This document shows, piece after piece, positions 18,249 through 26,912 of a DNA stretch of 64,000 nucleotides (position 1 is the first letter of the stretch; every line of letters starts with the position of its first letter). Origin of the DNA: Hydrogenophaga intermedia (GTDB lineage: Bacteria; Pseudomonadota; Gammaproteobacteria; Burkholderiales; Burkholderiaceae_C); contig NZ_CCAE010000005.1 of the NCBI RefSeq assembly GCF_000723405.1, positions 108,613 to 172,612 on the forward strand, written 5' to 3'. The notes beneath the pieces are model-generated. The model was not told where the DNA came from. It did not search any database and saw only the letters and a program-made list of their open reading frames with translations. A program made the translations under genes and the position numbers.

Positions 18249-18286
18249 GAAGCCCGCGCCCGCTCAGGACCGCGGGCTTCGTTTAT
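18249..18286 (+). terminator. Rho-independent terminator after the LysR gene
   Basis: GAAGCCCGCG (18249-18258) pairs perfectly with CGCGGGCTTC (18271-18280) over a 12-base loop, followed by GTTTATTT. It lies 27 bases past the LysR stop. The AT-rich stretch just beyond it includes the palindrome TATGCATA at 18301-18308 and probably holds the promoter of the ABC operon. Confidence 0.85.
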
Positions 18287-18404
18287 TTGCCAGCGCAATA
18301 TATGCATACGGATTCTTGATTGTCCTTCTCGTGCCCTCGAAGACAAGAATGCGTCGCCGCCACAGGACCCCCTGCGCGGCGACATCACATTCCCAGGAGA
18401 CACG

Positions 18405-19577
18405 ATGAATCGCATCCGGAACGGCGCCTTGCTCGCCACCCTCGCCGCCACACTGGCCCTGCCCGTCGCGGCCCAGGAGACCCTCAAGATCGGCGCGCCC
18501 GTCACGCTGTCCGGTCCTGGCGCGGCCTGGGGCCAGGCCATGCGCAACGCTGCCGAGCTGGCGGCCGACAAGGTCAACGCCGCGGGTGGCCTGGAAGTGG
18601 CGGGCAAGAAGTACAAGGTGCAGATCGTTTCGTACGACGACAAGTACCAGGCCGGCGAGGCCGTCACCGTGTCCAACCGACTGGTGTTCGAGGACAAGGT
18701 CAAATTCTTCATCGGCCCGACCGGCTCCGCACCCACGCTGGCCGTTCAACCGATCACCGAGAAGAACGGGGTGCTCATCAGCACGCTGGGCTTCACGCCC
18801 AAAGCCCTGGGCCCAGACAAGCCGCTGAGCTTCCGCCCTGTGATCACAACGCTGGAGTTCGCCGAGGCGCAGATCCAGTGGCTGGTGAAGTCCCTGGGCG
18901 TGAAGAAGGCCGGCGGCCTGTTCCCCAACGACGAGTCCGGTCAGGTGATCGCACGCGATCTGGAGGCTGCTTACAAGAAGGCCGGTGGTGAGCTCTCGGC
19001 CAAGGAGTTCTTCGAACGCGACCGCGTGGACTTCGTGCCGCTGCTCACCCGCATGCTGGCGCGTGGCATCGACGCCATCGAGCTCGATGGCAATTCGCCT
19101 GGCACCGCGGGTCTGATCGCCAAGCAGGCGCGCGAACTCGGCTTCAAGGGCCGAATCGTGCGCACGGGTGGCCCGGCCACGGCCGAGATCATCGGCGTGG
19201 CCGGCAAGGCGGCCAGCGAGGGGATGATGGTGCACGCGGTGCTGGACCCCAACCTGCCCAGCACCAAGGCCTACCTGGACCTCTACAACGCCAAGTACAA
19301 GTCGGCCCCCAACGGCTTCAGTCCCGCCTACTACGACTTCACCGGCATGCTGTTCGAGGCCATGAAGCGCGCGGGCACCGTGACCGACGCGGCGCAAGTG
19401 GCCAAGGCCCTGGAATCCATGAAGGACTACGAGGGCGCGCTCGGCAAGCTCGGCTGGACCGGCAAGGCCAGCTACGGCATCGACCACCAGATGGCCGTGC
19501 CCTTCTACATCGCGGAGATCAAGGACGGCGTCGAAGTCATCCGCGCCCGCTGCACCGTGGCCGCTGGCTGCAACTGA
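18405..19577 (+). CDS. ABC importer substrate-binding protein (branched-chain/LivK type)
   Basis: A 390-residue periplasmic binding protein. The signal peptide ends in LALPVAAQ and the mature chain opens TLKIGAPVTLSGPGAAWGQ, typical of Leu/Ile/Val-type binding proteins that also carry aromatic acids, amides and other small molecules. CCCAGGAGACACG precedes the ATG. It heads an operon with two permeases and two ATPases (19619-22955). The two Cys in the final 'RCTVAAGC' could form a disulfide. Because the operon ends in an amidohydrolase and sits next to the PrpD cluster, it probably imports that cluster's substrate; that is inference. Confidence 0.92.
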   Translation: MNRIRNGALLATLAATLALPVAAQETLKIGAPVTLSGPGAAWGQAMRNAAELAADKVNAAGGLEVAGKKYKVQIVSYDDKYQAGEAVTVSNRLVFEDKVKFFIGPTGSAPTLAVQPITEKNGVLISTLGFTPKALGPDKPLSFRPVITTLEFAEAQIQWLVKSLGVKKAGGLFPNDESGQVIARDLEAAYKKAGGELSAKEFFERDRVDFVPLLTRMLARGIDAIELDGNSPGTAGLIAKQARELGFKGRIVRTGGPATAEIIGVAGKAASEGMMVHAVLDPNLPSTKAYLDLYNAKYKSAPNGFSPAYYDFTGMLFEAMKRAGTVTDAAQVAKALESMKDYEGALGKLGWTGKASYGIDHQMAVPFYIAEIKDGVEVIRARCTVAAGCN

Positions 19578-19618
19578 GGCCGCGGTCTCCAGACAGGAAG
19601 AGCGAAGCGAGATTCGAC

Positions 19619-20488
19619 ATGGATTGGCATCTTCTCCTCGGGCAGGCAACGGTCAACGGACTGGTCGTCGGCCTGCTGTACCTGCTCATGGCGGTGGGGT
19701 TCACCCTGGTATTCGGCGTGATGCGCATGGTGAACTTCGCCCACGGCGAGTTCTACATGCTGGGCGCGTTCGCCGCCTACACGCTGGTGGTCCATCTCGC
19801 ACTGCCCTTCCTGCTGGCGGTGGCGCTCAGCGTGGTACTGGCGATCGTCTTCGGCAGCCTGGTCGAGTGGCTCATCCTCAAGCCCTTCCGCAAGGACGAG
19901 CTGAACGGGATGATCGTGACCATCGGCATCGCGCTGATCCTGCAGAACCTGGCGCTCATGGTGTTCGGGCCGGACCCGGTGTCCATGCCCCCCATTGCCG
20001 AGGGCTCCTCCACCGTCCTGGGCGTGACGGTGGCGAACTCGCGCCTCACCGTGGTCGGCTTCGCCATCGTGGTGCTGTTGCTGCTCTACGCCTTCCTGCG
20101 CCATTCGGCCATGGGGCGTGGCCTGCGCGCCGTGGTGGAGGATGCCGACATCGCCGCCATCCAGGGCGTGCGATCGCGCCTGTACTACCCGCTGGGCTTC
20201 GGCATCGGCATCGGCCTGGCGGCCATCGCCGGCGCGCTGATGGCGCCCCTGTTCTCGGTCTCGCCCTTCATGGGCCAGACCCCACTGCTCAAGGCCTTCA
20301 TGGTCGTGATCCTCGGCGGTCTGGGCAGCATACCGGGTGCCGCCATCGCCGGCCTGTGCCTGGGCCTTCTGGAGAGCTACTCCTCGCTGTTCCTGAGCAG
20401 CAGCACGGCCGACATGCTCATCTTCATTCTGGTGGTCGTCGGCATGCTGGTCTTCCCGCGCGGCCTGATCGGCAAAGGGGAAGCCTGA
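19619..20488 (+). CDS. Branched-chain-type ABC permease LivH
   Basis: A 289-residue inner-membrane permease with about eight hydrophobic segments. GLLYLLMAVGFTLVFGVMRMVNFAHGEFYMLGA near the N terminus is the LivH signature, and GQTPLLKAFMVVILGGLGSIPGA marks the ATPase-contact region. It is 41 bases after the binding-protein gene and one base before livM, so it belongs to the same operon and forms the channel with LivM. Confidence 0.93.
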   Translation: MDWHLLLGQATVNGLVVGLLYLLMAVGFTLVFGVMRMVNFAHGEFYMLGAFAAYTLVVHLALPFLLAVALSVVLAIVFGSLVEWLILKPFRKDELNGMIVTIGIALILQNLALMVFGPDPVSMPPIAEGSSTVLGVTVANSRLTVVGFAIVVLLLLYAFLRHSAMGRGLRAVVEDADIAAIQGVRSRLYYPLGFGIGIGLAAIAGALMAPLFSVSPFMGQTPLLKAFMVVILGGLGSIPGAAIAGLCLGLLESYSSLFLSSSTADMLIFILVVVGMLVFPRGLIGKGEA

Positions 20489-20489
20489 G

Positions 20490-21479
20490 ATGACGACCCA
20501 ACTAGCCCACCCGCCGGTTGCCCCGGCGGCCAACCCCATGCAACGTTTCAAGCCCTGGCAACTGCTGCTCGCATTGCCGCTTCTCGCACTGGCCATCTGG
20601 CCCTGGACCGCGGGGCAGTTCGTGCTGCACCTGGCCATCCTCACCTGCATCAACGTGGTCATCGTCAACGGCCTGTCCTTGATTGACCGCACCGGTCAGC
20701 TCTCATTCGGGCATTCGGCACCGGTCGCCCTGGGCGCCTATGCCTCGGTGCTGTTGGCCACGCAAGGCGGCCTGGGCATCCTCGGCGGCGCCGCGCTGGG
20801 CCTGGTGTTCGTGGCGGTGGTGGCCGCCGCGCTCGGCTGGGTCATCCTGCGACTGCGTGGCGTCTACTTCGTGCTGGTGACTTTTGCCTTCGCCGAACTC
20901 GTGCGCCTGATCGCGCTGGACGCCATTTCGCTGACGGGTGGCGCCAACGGCATCGCGGCCATCGCCCCGCTGCAGATCGGCGGCTTTGCCTTCGACACGC
21001 GTGCCCGCTTCTATGCCCTGGCGCTGGCGCTCGCCCTCGCCTCCCTGGGCTTCATGCTCTGGCTGTTCAAGCGCCCCATGGGTCAGGCCATGAACGCCGT
21101 GGCGGCCAACCCGGCCCTGGCGGAGTCCACCGGCCTGAGCGTGCTGCGCATCCAGATCGTGGCCTACGTCGGTGGTTGCGTGTTGGCCGGTCTCGGTGGC
21201 GTGCTGACCGCGCGCTACATCGGCTTCATCTCGCCCGAGTCCTTCAACACCAGTGCCTCGGTGGCATTCATCACCATGCTGGTGATCGGCGGGCGCAAGT
21301 CGCTGTACGGACCGATCCTTGGTGCCGTGGTCCTGACGCCCTTGCCCGAGCTCTTTCGCGGTGCGGTGCAGACGCAGCACATGTTCTATGGCGCGGCGCT
21401 GATCCTGATCCTGCGCTTCCTGCCGGGCGGCATCGCCAGTGTCGTGGCACGCGTGTCGCGCAAGGGAGGTGCCCAATGA
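20490..21479 (+). CDS. Branched-chain-type ABC permease LivM
   Basis: A 329-residue permease with about nine to ten membrane segments. GLSLIDRTGQLSFGHSAPVALGAYAS and LRGVYFVLVTFAFAELVRLIALD are LivM landmarks. ARYIGFISPESFNTSASVAFITMLVIGGRKSLYGPILGA, near the C terminus, contains the ATPase-coupling loop. Its stop overlaps the livG start (ATGA), so translation is coupled. Confidence 0.93.
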   Translation: MTTQLAHPPVAPAANPMQRFKPWQLLLALPLLALAIWPWTAGQFVLHLAILTCINVVIVNGLSLIDRTGQLSFGHSAPVALGAYASVLLATQGGLGILGGAALGLVFVAVVAAALGWVILRLRGVYFVLVTFAFAELVRLIALDAISLTGGANGIAAIAPLQIGGFAFDTRARFYALALALALASLGFMLWLFKRPMGQAMNAVAANPALAESTGLSVLRIQIVAYVGGCVLAGLGGVLTARYIGFISPESFNTSASVAFITMLVIGGRKSLYGPILGAVVLTPLPELFRGAVQTQHMFYGAALILILRFLPGGIASVVARVSRKGGAQ

Positions 21480-22258
21480 CGCCCCCCTTGCTGCAAGTGA
21501 AAGGACTGGCGCGGCACTTCGGCGGCCTGGCCGCGGTGAAGGACCTGAGCTTCTCGGTGGAGAAGGGCCAGATCGTGGGACTGATCGGCCCCAATGGCGC
21601 GGGAAAGACCACGGCCTTCAACACCATCAGCGGTGTGCTGCCGCCCACCCGCGGCCGGGTGGTGTTCAACGGCCAGGACATCAGTGGCCAGCGGCCAAGC
21701 ATCATCGTGGCGCACGGCCTGGCGCGCACCTTCCAGTCCACCACCACCTACGCCGACGCCAGCGTCGAAAAGAACATCGAGTACGCCCTGCTGTCGCGCA
21801 TCCGCGGCTCTGCGCCGCAGCGCCTGATGCGCCGCAGCAGCCACCTGCTGGGCAGCGACCAGATCGGCGAGGAGATCAATCGCATCATCGGCATCGTGGG
21901 CATGCAGGCCTGGCGACACGCCGAGGCCGGCACCCTGGCCTACGGTCTGCAGAAGAAGCTGGGCATCGCCATCGGTCTGGCGGCACGCCCCTCCATGCTG
22001 CTGATGGACGAGCCCGCGGCCGGCCTCAATCACGAGGAATGCAATGAGCTGACGCGCCTGCTGCGCCAGCTGCGCGACGAGCACGACATGACCATCCTGC
22101 TGGTGGAACACCACATGGCCATCGTCATGGAGATTTGCGAGCGCATCGTGGTGCTGGTGCACGGTGAAAAGATCGCCGAGGGCACACCGGAGGAACTGCG
22201 CGTGAACCCCGCCGTTGTGGAAGCCTACCTGGGAGCCCCTGACTATGCCCATGCTTGA
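21476..22258 (+). CDS. Branched-chain-type ABC ATPase LivG
   Basis: A 260-residue ATPase with Walker A GPNGAGKTT at about 38-46 and Walker B LLMDEPAAGLN at about 177-187. The signature region is atypical: where LSGGQ is expected it reads TLAYGLQKKLGIAIGLA, as is common in LivG proteins. The switch His is in ILLVEHHM. The C-terminal YLGAP motif is typical of the family. Its coding region overlaps livM upstream and livF downstream. Confidence 0.93.
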   Translation: MTPPLLQVKGLARHFGGLAAVKDLSFSVEKGQIVGLIGPNGAGKTTAFNTISGVLPPTRGRVVFNGQDISGQRPSIIVAHGLARTFQSTTTYADASVEKNIEYALLSRIRGSAPQRLMRRSSHLLGSDQIGEEINRIIGIVGMQAWRHAEAGTLAYGLQKKLGIAIGLAARPSMLLMDEPAAGLNHEECNELTRLLRQLRDEHDMTILLVEHHMAIVMEICERIVVLVHGEKIAEGTPEELRVNPAVVEAYLGAPDYAHA

Positions 22259-22955
22259 GGTCGACAAGATCAGCGTCCGCTACGGACAACTGGAGGCCGT
22301 GCGCTCGGTGAGCTTCAAAGTCGCGGCCGGCGAGCTGGTGGCGCTCATCGGCTCGAACGGGGCGGGAAAGAGCAGCACGCTGAAGGCCATCGCCGGCCTG
22401 GTTCCGGTGGCTCAAGGCAGTGTCCGTGTCAATGGCGCGGAAGTGCAACGCATGCCACCCGAGCAGCGCGTGCACCTGGGCGTGGCCCTGTCGCCCGAGG
22501 GGCGGCGTCTGTTCGGCCGCATGAGCGTGCTGGACAACCTACTGATCGGCGCGCACACCGTCAAGTCGAAGGCCGAACGCGAGCAGACACTGCGGCAGGT
22601 CTACGAGCTGTTCCCGCGGGTGCAGGAGCGCCGGTCCCAGCTGGCCGGGTCGCTGTCCGGTGGGGAACAGCAGATGGTGGCCATCGGCCGCGCACTGATG
22701 GCCCGGCCCAGGTTGCTGATGCTGGACGAGCCCTCGCTGGGCATCGCGCCCAAGGTGGTGGCCGAGATCGCCGACGCCATCCGCCGGCTCAACCAGGCCG
22801 GCATGTCCATCGTGCTGGTGGAGCAGAACGCGCGCCTGGCGCTCAAGCTGGCCCACAACGCCTACGCGCTCGAGCATGGCGAGGTGGTGAAGGCCGGCAA
22901 AGGTCAGGAGATGCTGGACGACCCGTACGTCCGCAAAGCCTATCTGGGGGTGTGA
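22245..22955 (+). CDS. Branched-chain-type ABC ATPase LivF
   Basis: A 236-residue ATPase with Walker A GSNGAGKSST at about 38-47, signature LSGGEQQMVAIGRALM at about 139-154, Walker B LLMLDEPSLGIAP at about 158-170, and switch region IVLVEQN. The start at 22245 overlaps livG by 14 bases; a second ATG lies at 22251. It completes a LivKHMGF importer. Confidence 0.93.
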   Translation: MPMLEVDKISVRYGQLEAVRSVSFKVAAGELVALIGSNGAGKSSTLKAIAGLVPVAQGSVRVNGAEVQRMPPEQRVHLGVALSPEGRRLFGRMSVLDNLLIGAHTVKSKAEREQTLRQVYELFPRVQERRSQLAGSLSGGEQQMVAIGRALMARPRLLMLDEPSLGIAPKVVAEIADAIRRLNQAGMSIVLVEQNARLALKLAHNAYALEHGEVVKAGKGQEMLDDPYVRKAYLGV

Positions 22956-22957
22956 GC

Positions 22958-24004
22958 ATGAGCGAAACGACATCGACACCCGGGCTGATGCAGATCGCCC
23001 ACCGCCAGCCCACGGGCACCTGGCTGCAAGCCAGCCGCGAAGAGGCGCTCGACCCCGATCGCCGCATCATCGACGCGCACCACCATTTCTCCGAGCACTG
23101 GGGAGGCTACATGCCGCCCGATCTTCTGGAGGACTTCCGTGGGCACCGGGTCGAAGCGACCGTGTATGTGCAATGCGCCTGGAAGTACCGCACCGGTGGT
23201 CCGGAGGCCCTCAAGCCCGTGGGCGAGACCACGGCCGTGATCGAGGTCACCGAGGACATCAACCGGCGCCAGAGCCGCACCCAGGTGGCCGCCGCCATCG
23301 TGGGCTACGCGGACTTGCGCCTGGGCGCCGCGGTGGACGAGGTGTTGAGCGCGCAGGTCGAGGCTGGCCAGGGGCGATTTCGCGGCGTTCGCAACAGCGG
23401 CGCTTTTCACGACAGCTTCAAACACGGCGTGCTGGCCAGGCCAATGAAGGGCCTCTACGGCGATGCGGCCTTCCGCGCGGGCTACGCCCGCCTGGCCCGA
23501 CATGGCCTGAGCTTCGACGCCTGGATCTACCACCCACAGCTGAACGAGGTGATCGATCTGGCCCGCGCCCATCCCGAGGTGCCGCTGGTCCTCGATCACA
23601 TCGGCGGCGTGCTGGGTGTGGCCGAGTACCGCGATCGACCGGACCTCGCCAGCCGCGAATGGCTGCCAGCGATGAAAGAGCTGGCGAAGTGCCCGAACGT
23701 GTTCATGAAGCTCGGTGGCCTGGGCACCGCCGTGTTCGGCTATGACTTCGCCGACCGGCCGCAGCCGCCCTCTTCGCAGCAACTGGTCGACGCGTGGCGG
23801 CCGTGGCTGGAACCCGCCATCGAGCTGTTCGGCGCACAGCGCTGCATGTTCGAGAGCAACTTCCCCGTGGACCGCAGTGCGGCGGGCTACGGCGTGGTGT
23901 GGAACGCCTTCAAGCGCCTTGCGGCCGGTGCCAGCGAAGCCGAGAAGCAGTGGCTGTTCGCCGGCACCGCCAGCCACGTGTACCGTATTCCGATGGCCGC
24001 CTGA
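22958..24004 (+). CDS. Amidohydrolase-family metal-dependent hydrolase (COG3618 type)
   Basis: A 348-residue TIM-barrel amidohydrolase. The first metal-ligand motif is IIDAHHHF at about 35-42; LVLDHIGG at about 210-217 carries a further ligand, and CMFESNFPVD at about 296-305 the final Asp region. This pattern resembles 2-pyrone-4,6-dicarboxylate lactonase and related lactonases. It starts two bases after livF and is almost surely in the importer operon. It may hydrolyse a lactone or amide of the imported compound; the substrate is unknown. Confidence 0.87.
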   Translation: MSETTSTPGLMQIAHRQPTGTWLQASREEALDPDRRIIDAHHHFSEHWGGYMPPDLLEDFRGHRVEATVYVQCAWKYRTGGPEALKPVGETTAVIEVTEDINRRQSRTQVAAAIVGYADLRLGAAVDEVLSAQVEAGQGRFRGVRNSGAFHDSFKHGVLARPMKGLYGDAAFRAGYARLARHGLSFDAWIYHPQLNEVIDLARAHPEVPLVLDHIGGVLGVAEYRDRPDLASREWLPAMKELAKCPNVFMKLGGLGTAVFGYDFADRPQPPSSQQLVDAWRPWLEPAIELFGAQRCMFESNFPVDRSAAGYGVVWNAFKRLAAGASEAEKQWLFAGTASHVYRIPMAA

Positions 24005-24035
24005 GAGCGTTTCCGGGTGAGCGGGACCAGCGCGC

Positions 24036-25625
24036 ATGCCCCGGCCTGAGGAGGACCCGTCGCCCTGGGCGCCCTTGCGGCGCCCGGTCTTTCGCATGCT
24101 CTGGCTCACTTGGCTGGCCGCCAATGTGAGCCAGTCGATGAACGATGTGGCGGCGGCGTGGATGATGAGCTCGCTCACCACCTCGGCGCTCTGGGTCGCC
24201 CTGGTGCAAACCGCGGCGACCCTGCCGATGTTTCTGCTGGGCCTGCCCAGTGGCGCGCTGGCGGACAACCTCGACCGCCGGCGCTACTACCTGTTCACCC
24301 AACTCTGGGTAGCGGTGGTGGCGCTGGTGCTGAGCGCCATGGTCTTCATCGGCGCCATGACACCGGGGCTGCTGCTGGCCCTGACCTGCGCCAATGGCGT
24401 GGGCATGGCCATGCGCTGGCCAGTGTTCGCGGCGGTGGTGCCGGAGCTGGTGCCGCGTGCACAGCTCCCGGCGGCACTGGCCCTCAACGGCGTCGCCAAC
24501 AACGGCTCGCGCATCCTGGGGCCCTTGGTCGCGGGCGGGCTGATCGCCAGCGCCGGCAGCGCCTGGGTGTTCGTGGCCAATGCGGTGTTGGCCTTGACGG
24601 CGGCGGTGGTGGTCGTGCGCTGGAAGCGCGAACACCGGCCACATCCCCTCGGGCGCGAGCGCCTTGGAACGGCGATGCGCGTGGGCCTGCAATACGTGAG
24701 CCAGTCCGAGCCCATCAAGGGCGTGCTGCTGCGCATCGCCAGCTTCTTCTTCCACTCGACAGCGCTGCTGGCGCTGTTGGCCGTGGTCGCGCGAGATCAC
24801 CTCGGTGGTGGGGCCGCGGCCTTCACCGTGCTGCTGGCCTCCATGGGCGCCGGCGCGATCGCCGCGGCCGCCATCCTGCCGCGCCTGCGTCGGCGCTACA
24901 CCCGCGATGCCTTGGTGCTGCGTGGTGTGGCGGTTCAATCGACCGCCATGGCGGTGGTGGCGATGGCCCGCGACCCCTGGGTGTCGGTTGCCGCGATGTT
25001 CGTGGGTGGCATGGCCTGGATCACGTCCGCGAACACCCTCAGTGTCTCTATCCAGCTGGCCCTGCCGGATTGGGTGCGCGCGCGTGGCATGTCGATCTAC
25101 CAGATGGCGATCATGGGATCGAGCGCCGCCGGCGCGGCCCTGTGGGGCCAGGTGGCCGGCTGGACCAGCGTGCAGACCAGCCTGCTGGCCGCCGGGGCGA
25201 GCGGCGTGACGGCAATGCTCCTGGCGCAAAGGTGGATGCCCCACCAGGGCGCGCCAGAGGATTTATCTCCGCAGCGGGTGGTGCCCGCGCCCTCTGTGGC
25301 ACAGCCGCCAGCGCGCGGGCGCGTGATGCTCACCATCGAGTACCAGGTGGCGCCCGAGCGCGCCGCGGCGTTCCGGACCCTGATGCTGGACGAGGGCCGG
25401 CGCAGCCGATTGCGCCAGGGGGCCTTGTCCTGGGAGTTGCTGCACGACATGAACGAGCCAGGCCGATTCGTCGAACTGGTCGTGGACGAATCCTGGGCCG
25501 ATCACCTGCGGCGGGCCGAACGCGCCTCCGCGGCGGACGCGGCGCTCAGGGATCGCCGGCTGGCGTTCCACATCGCGCCTGAGCCACCGAAGGTGGCGCG
25601 GTGCCTGATGGAAACCAGCACCTAG
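24036..25625 (+). CDS. MFS transporter (MFS_3 exporter type) with C-terminal soluble domain
   Basis: A 529-residue protein. About twelve hydrophobic segments fill residues 15 to about 405 (FRMLWLTWLAANVSQSMNDVAAAWMM at the start, GALADNLDRRRYYL in the conserved cytoplasmic loop). A soluble tail of about 110 residues follows (LTIEYQVAPERAAAFRTLM, then FVELVVDESWADHLRRAERAS), which looks like a dimeric alpha/beta-barrel monooxygenase-type fold. This arrangement is that of the MFS_3 group. It lies 31 bases after the amidohydrolase and probably exports a toxic intermediate or end product. Confidence 0.88.
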   Translation: MPRPEEDPSPWAPLRRPVFRMLWLTWLAANVSQSMNDVAAAWMMSSLTTSALWVALVQTAATLPMFLLGLPSGALADNLDRRRYYLFTQLWVAVVALVLSAMVFIGAMTPGLLLALTCANGVGMAMRWPVFAAVVPELVPRAQLPAALALNGVANNGSRILGPLVAGGLIASAGSAWVFVANAVLALTAAVVVVRWKREHRPHPLGRERLGTAMRVGLQYVSQSEPIKGVLLRIASFFFHSTALLALLAVVARDHLGGGAAAFTVLLASMGAGAIAAAAILPRLRRRYTRDALVLRGVAVQSTAMAVVAMARDPWVSVAAMFVGGMAWITSANTLSVSIQLALPDWVRARGMSIYQMAIMGSSAAGAALWGQVAGWTSVQTSLLAAGASGVTAMLLAQRWMPHQGAPEDLSPQRVVPAPSVAQPPARGRVMLTIEYQVAPERAAAFRTLMLDEGRRSRLRQGALSWELLHDMNEPGRFVELVVDESWADHLRRAERASAADAALRDRRLAFHIAPEPPKVARCLMETST

Positions 25626-25648
25626 GACGACCGAAAGGAATGCTCCCC

Positions 25649-26905
25649 ATGATTGACAGCGGCGTCGCCAACTTTCCCGCCCATGTGCCGCGACCTGAAG
25701 GTGCCCCCCTGGCCCTGGAAGGCGTAAGCGTCATCGATTTCAGCCACTTCCTCGCGGGCCCCGTCGGCACCATGATCCTGGCGGATATGGGTGCGGACGT
25801 GGTGAAGATCGAACCGCCCGGCCGCGGCGACGAGTTCCGCCACTACCCGCCGGTACCCGAGGAGACACCGGGCCAGGGCGCTCCCTACATGTGGGCGAAC
25901 CGGAACAAGCGCAGCCTCGCGATCAACCTGAAGACGCCGCAAGGCCTTGAGCTGGTGAAGGCGCTCATCGCCAAGGCCGACATCGTCTGTGAGAACTTCT
26001 CCACCGGTGTCATGGACCGCCTGGGCCTGGGCTACGAGGCGCTGGAAGCGGTGAACCCAGGGCTCATCTATTGCTCGGTGTCGGCGTACGGGCGCGACGG
26101 CGCCTTCAAGGACCGCCTCGGCTTCGATCCGATCGCCCAGGCGGAGAGCGGCTTCATGTCATTGAACGGCTACCCCGACCGCGAGGGCGTTCGCACGCTG
26201 TCGCCGGTCATGGACATCAGCACCGGCATGATGGTGTGCAACGCCATCCTGGGCGCCCTGCTGGCCCGCGCGCGCACCGGGCGCGGGCAGCGCATCGAGC
26301 TGGCCCTGATCGACAACGCCGTGCTGATGACGGGCTACGTGCCACTGCAGCACCTCTACAGCGGCAGCGCGCCGCAGCGCCACGGCAACATCAGCCCGGA
26401 CACCTGCCCCTCGGGCGTGTTCATGAGCCAGGACAAGCCCTTCTACCTGAACTGCGGCAACGACAAGATCTTCCAGCGCCTGGCGCGCCAGGTGCTCGAT
26501 CGGCCGGACCTGGCCGACGACCCGGTCTACGCCGATCGCAACGGCCGCATGGCGCGGCGCGCGCAGCTGTTCGAGCTGATGAACGACATGTTCTCGAAAC
26601 AGCTGTGGTCGTTTTGGCAGGCACGCATGCGAGACGCGCAGGTCCCCTGTGGCGAGGTCCGCAGCGTCGGCGATGCCCTGCGTTCGCCCGAGGCACGCGA
26701 GCGCCAACTGGTCACGCGGATCGAGCACCCGGTGCTGGGCTGGATCCCCAACGTGCGCCTGCCGATCCGCTACTCGGACACCCCGCTCGCCGACCCGCGG
26801 CCGGCACCGGCGGTGGGGCAGCACACCGACGAGCTGCTCTCGGAACTGCTGGGCTACGACGCGCCAGGCATCGCCTCCTTGCGCGCCAGCGGCGCCTTGG
26901 GCTGA
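25649..26905 (+). CDS. CaiB/BaiF family CoA transferase
   Basis: A 418-residue class III CoA transferase. VSVIDFSHFLAGPVGTMILADMGADVVKIEPP opens the fold, YMWANRNKRSLAINLKT follows, and VMDISTGMM at about 190 carries the Asp expected to form the acyl anhydride. It would move CoA between organic acids. The ATG at 25649 has AAAGGA nine bases upstream; the ATG at 25640 is too close to that site. It is the last rightward gene of the block and converges on the amidohydrolase gene at 26913 with a seven-base gap. Confidence 0.9.
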   Translation: MIDSGVANFPAHVPRPEGAPLALEGVSVIDFSHFLAGPVGTMILADMGADVVKIEPPGRGDEFRHYPPVPEETPGQGAPYMWANRNKRSLAINLKTPQGLELVKALIAKADIVCENFSTGVMDRLGLGYEALEAVNPGLIYCSVSAYGRDGAFKDRLGFDPIAQAESGFMSLNGYPDREGVRTLSPVMDISTGMMVCNAILGALLARARTGRGQRIELALIDNAVLMTGYVPLQHLYSGSAPQRHGNISPDTCPSGVFMSQDKPFYLNCGNDKIFQRLARQVLDRPDLADDPVYADRNGRMARRAQLFELMNDMFSKQLWSFWQARMRDAQVPCGEVRSVGDALRSPEARERQLVTRIEHPVLGWIPNVRLPIRYSDTPLADPRPAPAVGQHTDELLSELLGYDAPGIASLRASGALG

Positions 26906-26912
26906 GCGCCGC

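Noticed and set aside
6584..26905. Possible genomic island integrated at tRNA-Arg
   Set aside because: No integrase, no repeated tRNA 3' end and no codon or base composition break were seen, so an island boundary cannot be supported.
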